Source: Acidobacteriota bacterium (GTDB lineage: Bacteria > Acidobacteriota > Terriglobia > Acidiferrales > UBA7541). From it: a DNA stretch of 11,107 nucleotides. This document shows, one piece after another, positions 6,450 through 11,107 of the stretch. Position 1 is the stretch's first letter, and every line of letters begins with the position of its first letter. The DNA lies in the NCBI GenBank assembly GCA_003224195.1, contig QHYP01000139.1, forward strand, positions 9,453-20,559, given 5' to 3'. Position numbers and translations under genes: made by a program. The notes under the pieces were generated by a model. It saw only the letters and a list, made by a program, of their open reading frames with translations. It had not been told where the DNA came from and did no database searches.

Positions 6450-8249
6450 CTATTTCCCTTCAAACGGGTATTTGTCCTGGGCTTGGACGGCCGCGGCGAC
6501 GTTGCGGCGGAGCGCGATCGTGTCCACCGGCGCCCGCTTCGCGAAGCGCTTGAGCACGGCCATTTGCGTGGTGAGCATGTCGCCTTCGTGCACGGCGGCG
6601 AGCGCGCGGCGCGCTTCATTTTCGACGCGGCCGGCGGCGTCGGTGATGAACACGCGCGCCGCGTCCAGGATGGCTTGCGCAGCTGCTTCGCCGCGCGCGG
6701 CAGCGGATTTCTGTGCGCGCAGGAGGGACGATTCCATGGCGTAGATTTCCATAACCATGTTTGCCAGCGCGCCGATCAGCTCCTGCTCATCCGCGAGCTT
6801 CTCGCGGTATTTCTGCACTGCGCCACCGGCTGCCTGCAGGAAGATCTTTTTCGCATTGGCCACGACACGCGCTTCTTCCGCAAGAACACCCTCGGGAGTT
6901 TCGTCGCTCGACGGGCCGGCGAGGATTTCATCGGCGAGCTTCATGGCGGCCGGAATCAGCGGCAATTGGCCGCCCATCGCGCGCTTCATCAGCATCTGCA
7001 CGATGAGCATGCGATTGATTTCGTTCGTGCCCTCGAAGATGCGGTTGATGCGGCTGTCGCGATAGGCGCGGCACACGGGATACTCCTCGTGAAAACCGTA
7101 GCCGCCGTAGATCTGTACGCCCTCGTCCACGACGAAATCCAGCATTTCGCTGCCATAGACTTTGGCGATGGAGCTTTCAACGGCGTACTCCTCGAGCACC
7201 TTCATCGTGTTCTGGATTTTGTCGCCCGAGCCCGCCGCGGCGGCCATCGCCGCTTCGATGTTTCCGGCGGAGCGGTACACCATGGATTCGACGGCGAAAA
7301 TCTGAATGGCCATCTCGGCAAGCTTCTCCTTCATCAGGCCGAACTCGCCGATCTGTTTGCCGAATGCCTTGCGCTCCTTCGCGTATTTCGACGCCGTGGC
7401 GAGCACCTGCTTCGAGCCGCCGACGCAGGATGCGCCGAGGGTGAACCGGCCGGCATTCAGGATGTTAAAGGCCACGATGTGCCCGCGGCCGATTTCGTGG
7501 AGCAGATTTTCTTTCGGGACTTTGCAGTTTTCGAGAAAGATGGGCGTGGTCGAGCTGCCGTGAATGCCCATTTTGTGCTCTTCATGGCCGACCTTGAAGC
7601 CGGGAAAAGCGCGCTCGACGATAAAGGCGGAGAATTTCTCGCCGTTCACCTTGGCGAAGACGATGTAGACGTCCGCGAAGCTGCCGTTCGTGATCCACAT
7701 TTTCTGGCCGTCGAGGATCCACTGCGAACCGTCCGGCGAAAGCTCGGCGCGCGTCAGCGCATTTTGCGCGTCGGAACCCGCTTGCGGCTCGGACAAGCAA
7801 TACGCGCCGATCCATTCGGCCGTCGCGAGCTTCGGCAGGTACGTCTTTTTCTGCGCTTCTGTGCCGAAATAGACGATGGGGAGAGTGCCGATTCCGGCGT
7901 GCGCGCCATGCGTGACGGCGAAGCCGCCGTAAAGCGAAAGTTTTTCCGTCAGGACCGTCGTAGTGATTTTGTCGAGGCCCGCTCCGCCGTATTCTTCGGG
8001 AACGCCTCCGCCCATCAAACCGAGCTCGGCCGCCTTTTTCACCAGCTCGACCATCAAGCCGGGCTTTTTCTCTTCAAGCTCTTTGATGTGCGGCACGACT
8101 TCCTTCAACACAAATTCTTCCGCGGTTTGTCCGATGAGTTTCTGATCGTCGGTCAAATCCACCGGCGTGAAGACGTCTTCGGGGCGGGGCGACTCGAGGA
8201 GAAAGCTGCCGCCTTTCGCAGCCGTGCGGGTAAGAACCGACGTAGCCAT
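6450..8249 (-). CDS. Acyl-CoA dehydrogenase, long (VLCAD-like) form
   Basis: An FAD enzyme catalysing the first step of fatty-acid beta-oxidation, acyl-CoA to trans-2-enoyl-CoA, passing electrons to electron-transfer flavoprotein. Of 599 residues, 30-150 are the alpha-helical N-terminal domain. The FAD/substrate signature CLSEPQAGSDAQN is at 151-163 and the MWITNGSFAD strand at 184-193. The second family signature QIYGGYGFHEEYPVCRAYRD is at 379-398, and the catalytic Glu406 lies in IFEGTNEINR. About 170 further residues (430-599) form an extra helical domain, as in VLCAD and related bacterial long enzymes. GGAGGG (8253-8258 on the minus strand) precedes the ATG by 3 nt. The gene is divergent from a winged-helix regulator across a 318 bp control region and convergent with the oxidoreductase (42 bp gap). 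Chain-length preference cannot be read from sequence alone. Confidence 0.96.
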   Translation of the reverse strand: MATSVLTRTAAKGGSFLLESPRPEDVFTPVDLTDDQKLIGQTAEEFVLKEVVPHIKELEEKKPGLMVELVKKAAELGLMGGGVPEEYGGAGLDKITTTVLTEKLSLYGGFAVTHGAHAGIGTLPIVYFGTEAQKKTYLPKLATAEWIGAYCLSEPQAGSDAQNALTRAELSPDGSQWILDGQKMWITNGSFADVYIVFAKVNGEKFSAFIVERAFPGFKVGHEEHKMGIHGSSTTPIFLENCKVPKENLLHEIGRGHIVAFNILNAGRFTLGASCVGGSKQVLATASKYAKERKAFGKQIGEFGLMKEKLAEMAIQIFAVESMVYRSAGNIEAAMAAAAGSGDKIQNTMKVLEEYAVESSIAKVYGSEMLDFVVDEGVQIYGGYGFHEEYPVCRAYRDSRINRIFEGTNEINRMLIVQMLMKRAMGGQLPLIPAAMKLADEILAGPSSDETPEGVLAEEARVVANAKKIFLQAAGGAVQKYREKLADEQELIGALANMVMEIYAMESSLLRAQKSAAARGEAAAQAILDAARVFITDAAGRVENEARRALAAVHEGDMLTTQMAVLKRFAKRAPVDTIALRRNVAAAVQAQDKYPFEGK

Positions 8250-8468
8250 GTTGCCCTCCGGAATTGGTGAGGCGGGGCCGCAGGGTGGAAATCGCGGCGG
8301 GCGGCTAGACAGCGAGCCAGACCTTGCCCGGGGAAAATTCTACTCCGAGAAAGGGCGAGCGGCAATCGAAGAGCAGCGAAGCGTGCAAAAGAGCCAACGA
8401 ACGAGCGTGGGCAGCAGCGAACGGCAGCGGGCCGGGAGCGGGGGCGGCGGGGCAGAGCTAGGGGCTGG
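8250..8468. other. Gene-free leader region upstream of the acyl-CoA dehydrogenase
   Basis: About 220 bp of GC-rich sequence between the dehydrogenase start and the AT-rich control elements. It would be transcribed as a long 5' leader if the promoter at 8469-8497 is correct. I see no plausible small gene, riboswitch-like fold or strong hairpin in it. The frames that stay open here are Arg-rich and lack family features. Confidence 0.5.
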
Positions 8469-8497
8469 TTTTTAGAAAAATGAATTTTTCTTGACAA
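8469..8497 (-). promoter_or_regulatory. Candidate promoter for acyl-CoA dehydrogenase
   Basis: On the minus strand TTGTCA (8492-8497) and TAAAAA (8469-8474) lie exactly 17 bp apart, matching consensus at 5/6 and 4/6. The spacer is almost entirely filled by the inverted repeat at 8474-8491, so a protein bound there would block polymerase. The region is strikingly AT-rich in a GC-rich surrounding. Confidence 0.5.
8474..8491. promoter_or_regulatory. Inverted-repeat operator candidate
   Basis: AGAAAAAT-GA-ATTTTTCT is a perfect 8+8 bp inverted repeat with a 2 nt centre. The half-site ATTTTTCT recurs at 8502-8509 and 8546-8553. Size and symmetry suit a dimeric winged-helix regulator, and the gene for one begins 77 bp away. 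Which protein binds is inference. Confidence 0.6.
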
Positions 8498-8554
8498 ATT
8501 GATTTTTCTATAAGAGAGTGCGCGCCGCCGACCATTGACAACTGTATTTTTCTA
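8491..8554 (+). repeat. Direct repeat TTGACA-N5-ATTTTTCTA, two copies 44 bp apart
   Basis: Copy one is TTGACA (8491-8496), five bases, ATTTTTCTA (8502-8510). Copy two is TTGACA (8535-8540), five bases, ATTTTTCTA (8546-8554). The 44 bp period is close to four helical turns, which would place bound proteins on nearly the same face. TATAAG (8509-8514) could be a plus-strand -10 for the regulator, but no -35 lies at correct spacing, so TTGACA may here be part of an operator rather than a -35. Confidence 0.55.
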
Positions 8555-8567
8555 AAAAGGAGGCAGG

Positions 8568-9323
8568 ATGCTCCATCGAACCAGGCGCCCACGCGCGGCG
8601 CTTCCCCGCACGAAGGGCAATCCCCGGCGCCGCCCGCTAGGGCTGCACATCATCCGCGATCTCGACCGCGCCTATTCCCTGCTCCACCCGGTGCGGCGGC
8701 GGATCCTGGAAATGCTGAGCGAGCCGGAATCGTCCGCGGGAATCTCCCACCGGTTGAAGCTGCCGCGGCAGAAGGTGAATTACCACGTGAAGGAGATGGC
8801 GCGAACGCGCCTGCTGTTGCCGGCGGGAAGGAAGCGCAAGCGGAGGTTTTACGAGCAGTGTTACGTGGCGTCGGCGAAAGCCTACGTGCTTTCGCCCGAG
8901 TTGCTCGGGAAGCTGGCGGCCGATGCCGGAACAATGCCCGACCGGCTTTCCGCAGGGCACCTGCTGGGACTGGCGGCACAGATGCAGAAGGAGGTGAACC
9001 GGGCCATGGACCTCACGCCAGGGGGGAAGAAGGTCGCGACGCTGTCGCTCAATCGCGAGGTGCGCTTCACCTCCGCCGACCAGAGGGCGGGGTTCACGCG
9101 GGCACTCGAAAAGGCGATCGTGGACGTTGTCGGCAAACACGCGTCGCCGTTCCAGTTGAAGGATGGCTCGCCGGCGCCCGGGCGGGCATTCCGGATTGTT
9201 CTCGGGTGCTACCCGATTGCGGCGGAGAAGGACAAGGAATGGCGGGGGAAGGACGATCCTGCCACTGAGCCGGGCGGCTGGAAGGACGTGGCGATTCCGC
9301 TTCCAGGAGGCGGAGATGACTGA
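8568..9323 (+). CDS. Winged-helix (ArsR-type HTH) transcriptional regulator
   Basis: A 251-residue DNA-binding protein. The first 25 residues are strongly basic (TRRPRAALPRTKGNPRRRP). Residues about 33-100 are an ArsR-like winged helix: AYSLLHPVRRRILEMLSEPESS (helices 1-2), ISHRLKLPRQKVNYHVKEMART (turn and recognition helix, 59-80), then a basic wing RKRKRRFYEQCY. The remaining 150 residues have no motif I recognise and may form a dimerisation or ligand-binding domain. This is longer than classical ArsR proteins (about 100 aa), and no metal-binding cysteine pair is present. AAGGAGG (8557-8563) lies 4 nt before the ATG. It overlaps the following SRPBCC-type gene by 8 nt; HTH plus SRPBCC/AHSA1 pairs are common. 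Likely targets are itself and the divergent acyl-CoA dehydrogenase through the ATTTTTCT elements. Confidence 0.85.
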   Translation: MLHRTRRPRAALPRTKGNPRRRPLGLHIIRDLDRAYSLLHPVRRRILEMLSEPESSAGISHRLKLPRQKVNYHVKEMARTRLLLPAGRKRKRRFYEQCYVASAKAYVLSPELLGKLAADAGTMPDRLSAGHLLGLAAQMQKEVNRAMDLTPGGKKVATLSLNREVRFTSADQRAGFTRALEKAIVDVVGKHASPFQLKDGSPAPGRAFRIVLGCYPIAAEKDKEWRGKDDPATEPGGWKDVAIPLPGGGDD

Positions 9324-9540
9324 AGAGAGGGAGAAACTGCTCGACCACAAAGGCCGCATCTTCCGCGCGAAGACGCGCGTCAAGGCCACGCCGGAGCAAA
9401 TCTATGAAGGCTGGGCCGACCCGGAAAAGATCGCGCACTGGAGCCGGTGGCTGGGGCGATTGGCGCGCCCGCCGCTGCGTCATGAGGAAAATTCCACCGT
9501 GGAGGGCGCAGAAAGCACGCGGTGGAGAGAGATTTGCTAG
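9316..9540 (+). pseudogene. Truncated SRPBCC/AHSA1-domain protein
   Basis: Only the N-terminal part of an SRPBCC (START-like, AHSA1/Aha1-type) domain is present: IFRAKTRVKATPEQIYEGWADPEKIAHW at residues 15-42, the standard first strand and helix of the family. After W42 the sequence loses family character (RWLGRLARPPLRHEENSTVEG) and stops at residue 74, whereas such domains need about 140 or more residues. The start is well supported: AGGAGG (9305-9310) is 5 nt before the ATG, and the gene overlaps the regulator stop by 8 nt, indicating translational coupling. An internal deletion or a rearrangement that replaced the 3' part is the simplest explanation. It could still make a short peptide, but not a complete fold. 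Confidence 0.7.
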
Positions 9541-9587
9541 CCTTCTTGGGATGGCTATGAGATCCATGTTGTCGAAAGGAGAAAAGA

Positions 9588-9932
9588 ATGGGGCAGCCGG
9601 TGGTGCATTTTGAGATCGGATGCAAGGACATCACGAAGACGCAGGCGTTTTACGAGAAGCTATTCGACTGGAAGATTGCGCAGCAAGGGCCGGCGGCGAT
9701 GATTGCCGCGGAGCCCGGCGGGATCACGGGCCACATCACGGCGCTGGGGCACGAGCCGGAGCACTACACGATTTTCTACGTGCAGGTGGACGACGTGCGG
9801 GCGTATCTCAAAAAGGCAAACACGCTCGGAGGAAAGATGCTTGTACCGCCCATAGAGATACCGACGGGGACGTTTGCGTGGTTGCAGGATCCGGATGGAA
9901 ATACCGTCGGGCTCTGGAAGCCCAAGGCGTGA
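9588..9932 (+). CDS. VOC-superfamily (glyoxalase/bleomycin-resistance-like) protein
   Basis: A 114-residue single-domain protein with the paired beta-alpha-beta-beta-beta modules of the vicinal oxygen chelate fold. The first module runs from VVHFEIGCKDITKTQAFYEKLFDWKI (5-30); the second from YTIFYVQVDDVRAYLKKANTLGGKM (60-84) to the closing strand FAWLQDPDGNTVGLWKP (96-112). Such proteins bind small molecules or metals as dimers, and functions vary widely. The usual metal-ligand glutamate after DPxGN is absent here (VGLW), so a metal-dependent glyoxalase I activity is unlikely. It resembles the GLWKP-ending, mostly uncharacterised subgroup. AAGGAG (9576-9581) lies 6 nt before the ATG. It follows the truncated SRPBCC gene by 47 nt and may be in the same operon. 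Confidence 0.9.
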   Translation: MGQPVVHFEIGCKDITKTQAFYEKLFDWKIAQQGPAAMIAAEPGGITGHITALGHEPEHYTIFYVQVDDVRAYLKKANTLGGKMLVPPIEIPTGTFAWLQDPDGNTVGLWKPKA

Positions 9933-9935
9933 GTC

Positions 9936-9954
9936 GCAGTCGAAAGGCGACTGC
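9936..9954. terminator. Hairpin between convergent genes, possible weak terminator
   Basis: GCAGTCG-AAAGG-CGACTGC is a perfect 7 bp stem with a 5 nt loop just after the VOC gene stop and before the converging cupin gene. No U-run follows on either strand, so any terminator action would be weak or factor-aided. Confidence 0.35.
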
Positions 9955-9986
9955 CGGCAGACAAGAAGTCCACGGGCTCTGGCCGA

Positions 9987-10748
9987 TTAACGTCTTCGTG
10001 AAGACGACGATGCGGCGCTGTCTTTGAAAATGAGCGATAGATAACTCGAGGAAGCATTTTGCTTCAGGTTGATAATTTTCAATCTGCTTCCAGCATCTAC
10101 CCACAGAACATCCCCGCCTTTCAATGTCATTGATGTCTTGTGCGGAAGCTCCGCTCTGACCGAGGAGCCGTCATGGAAGACCAGCAGCCCACCTTTCTTG
10201 GCCTTGGAACCCGGCGCGCGCACTTTAGGACCGAGCGAGTGGAGTTCGGCGACAAGCTCATCAGTGTCAAAAAGCTTGCTCGAATGCGCGATGGGGGCAT
10301 CTGGGCGAGGAAAATGACAAAGCCAGGTGGGCGGTTCATTGGGAATGACGCTTATACATAGGTTGTGAACCTTGCCCTGAGGGCGCAAGAATTCGATGGT
10401 GACGTTGCGGAAGGGCGCGTCGCTGAGGTTGCGGGCAACGTGCGCGAAGCCGCCACGGGTGAAGTGCACTTCGCCGTCTTTGAGGACTTGATGCAGCTCG
10501 GGCTTTCCGGCGACGGCGTTGATAATGTCCGCCGGACCAAGAATGACATAGAGGTAGTCGAGGTCGTGCTGGTGAAGAAGCGTGGAGTCGTGGGGCGCGA
10601 CTTCCACGTAGTACGCGCGAACGTAGCTGTTTTCGATTTTCAGATGATGGTGGGGCTCGCCGGGTAGATGAGCAGGCTGGGATTCAGGCGCCTGAGCGCG
10701 AAGAGCGGCGCAGATAATCAGAGCGGGGAGCAGACGAAAACGTCTCAT
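9987..10748 (-). CDS. Exported two-cupin-domain protein
   Basis: A 253-residue protein with a Sec-type signal peptide (MRRFRLLPALIICAALRAQA, cut near residue 20). The first cupin barrel spans about 40-122. Its motif 1 contains HQHDLDYLYVI (H59, H61), and motif 2 is G92-x5-R98-x-G100-x2-H103-x3-N107, close to the classical G(x)5PxG(x)2H(x)3N with Pro replaced by Arg. Three histidines could bind a metal, although the motif-1 glutamate is not obvious. A second barrel at about 185-242 (LLVFHDGSSVRAEL, GGDVLWVDAG) lacks the histidines and looks non-metal-binding. The C-terminus is a low-complexity SSSSRRR. The start is the only ATG near the signal peptide, and no good ribosome binding site is visible. 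Function is unknown; periplasmic sugar or small-acid binding or isomerisation is possible. Confidence 0.85.
   Translation of the reverse strand: MRRFRLLPALIICAALRAQAPESQPAHLPGEPHHHLKIENSYVRAYYVEVAPHDSTLLHQHDLDYLYVILGPADIINAVAGKPELHQVLKDGEVHFTRGGFAHVARNLSDAPFRNVTIEFLRPQGKVHNLCISVIPNEPPTWLCHFPRPDAPIAHSSKLFDTDELVAELHSLGPKVRAPGSKAKKGGLLVFHDGSSVRAELPHKTSMTLKGGDVLWVDAGSRLKIINLKQNASSSYLSLIFKDSAASSSSRRR
9991..10006. repeat. Perfect inverted repeat at the 3' end of the cupin gene
   Basis: CGTCTTC-GT-GAAGACG, a 7 bp stem with a 2 nt centre, lies within the last codons (the Arg run) of the cupin gene, immediately before its TAA stop. On the minus strand it is followed only by GTTAAT, so terminator function is uncertain. 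Confidence 0.4.
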
Positions 10749-10800
10749 GCAGGCGAATCGTACAGGGAGCGCGCGAAACTGCCAAGAGGAAGGAGGCGGA

Positions 10801-10827
10801 AAAAGCCCGCGGTCTGAAGACCGCGGC
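10801..10827 (-). terminator. Intrinsic terminator of the thiolase gene
   Basis: CCGCGGTCT-GA-AGACCGCGG (10807-10826) is a perfect 9 bp GC-rich stem. On the minus strand it is followed by GGCTTTTT, giving a stem plus U-tract 14 nt after the thiolase stop. The sequence may also be a dispersed intergenic palindrome; only one copy is in this window. Confidence 0.7.
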
Positions 10828-10840
10828 TACAGGTTGCGGA

Positions 10841-11107
10841 TCAGGAGAGGCGTTCGAGGATGCCGGCGGCGCCCATCCCGCCACCGATGCACATGGTCAC
10901 CATGCCATAGCGGGCGTTACGGCGCTGCAATTCGCGAATGATCGTGGCGGTGAGCTTCGCCCCGGTGCAGCCGAGCGGGTGGCCGAGTGCGATGGCGCCG
11001 CCGTTGGGATTGACACGCGAGGGATCCAGGCCGGCCTGCTGGATGACGGCGAGAGACTGCGCGGCGAAGGCTTCGTTCAATTCGATCACGGCCACGTCGT
11101 CGAGTTT
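10841..11107 (-). CDS. Thiolase (acetyl-CoA C-acyltransferase), C-terminal part (runs off right edge)
   Basis: The last 89 codons of a thiolase, which cleaves 3-ketoacyl-CoA in beta-oxidation or condenses acetyl-CoA in the reverse direction. Visible motifs are NEAFAAQ near the start of the fragment; the family signature NPNGGAIALGHPLGCTG with the catalytic histidine of GHPLG; and the final signature GMVTMCIGGGMGAAG with the acid/base cysteine. The frame continues in phase to the window edge (KLDDVAVIELNEAF), so the internal GTG at 11095 is not the start. The gene reads on the same strand as the acyl-CoA dehydrogenase but is separated by other genes. The catalytic residues present are intact. 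Degradative versus biosynthetic type cannot be settled from this part. Confidence 0.96.
   Translation of the reverse strand, partial: KLDDVAVIELNEAFAAQSLAVIQQAGLDPSRVNPNGGAIALGHPLGCTGAKLTATIIRELQRRNARYGMVTMCIGGGMGAAGILERLS

Noticed and set aside
6483..8270. A 595-codon open frame on the plus strand, antisense to the acyl-CoA dehydrogenase
   Set aside because: It mirrors the dehydrogenase codon for codon and is open only because of GC-rich codon use. It shows no domain, while the opposite strand has complete family signatures.
8153..8497. Minus-strand frame covering the dehydrogenase leader
   Set aside because: Arg/Pro-rich, overlaps the start of the dehydrogenase in another frame, and lacks a sensible start signal.
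8637..9389. A 250-codon minus-strand frame antisense to the regulator
   Set aside because: No motif and His/Arg-rich shadow composition; the plus strand has a strong ribosome binding site and an HTH domain.
10841..11095. Thiolase fragment as a complete short gene starting at GTG 11095
   Set aside because: The reading frame continues without interruption to the window edge and the motifs are those of a thiolase C-terminus, so the gene is cut by the window rather than short.

Overview
The window looks like a chromosomal piece of a GC-rich acidobacterium. The best evidence is the pair at 1434-4424: a short PadR regulator followed directly by an 882-residue duplicated MacB/FtsX-type permease with no ATPase. 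This is the arrangement known as ADOP (acidobacterial duplicated orphan permease), which is multiplied in Acidobacteriota genomes. The complex I, fatty-acid oxidation and VOC/cupin genes fit a heterotrophic soil bacterium of that phylum. No rRNA, tRNA, CRISPR array, insertion sequence or phage gene is visible.

Layout. (1) 1-1163, minus strand: the start of nuoD and complete nuoC of respiratory complex I. nuoC carries a long Pro/Ala-rich N-terminal extension and is the first gene of its transcript; nuoA and nuoB are not upstream. (2) 1164-1433: divergent control region with a probable nuoC promoter and two leader hairpins on one strand, and a strong padR promoter containing a dyad operator candidate on the other. 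(3) 1434-4424, plus strand: padR and the ADOP permease. (4) 4442-5203: a small HXXEE-like membrane protein whose 3' end is unclear because its open frame runs antisense through a small Cys-rich zinc-ribbon-like gene (4983-5177, minus). (5) 5283-6407, plus: an exported Gfo/Idh/MocA-type oxidoreductase. (6) 6450-8249, minus: a long (599 aa) acyl-CoA dehydrogenase. (7) 8250-8567: divergent control region with an AT-rich cluster of ATTTTTCT elements. (8) 8568-9932, plus: a winged-helix regulator, a truncated SRPBCC/AHSA1-type protein overlapping it by 8 nt, and a VOC-fold protein. (9) 9987-10748, minus: an exported two-cupin protein. (10) 10841-11107, minus: the C-terminal part of a thiolase, followed by an intrinsic terminator.

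How the parts may work together. The acyl-CoA dehydrogenase and thiolase are both beta-oxidation enzymes on the minus strand, but they are separated by 2.6 kb of unrelated genes. The most informative regulatory structure is the dehydrogenase/regulator divergent region. A perfect 8+8 bp inverted repeat fills the spacer of a minus-strand promoter pointing at the dehydrogenase, and two further copies of the half-site lie nearer the regulator gene. The simplest reading is that the winged-helix protein controls both itself and the dehydrogenase. The PadR/ADOP unit shows a parallel arrangement, with a dyad between its -35 and -10 elements. I found no convincing wholly new system. The operator cluster, the decayed SRPBCC partner and the broken nuo order are the points most worth checking.
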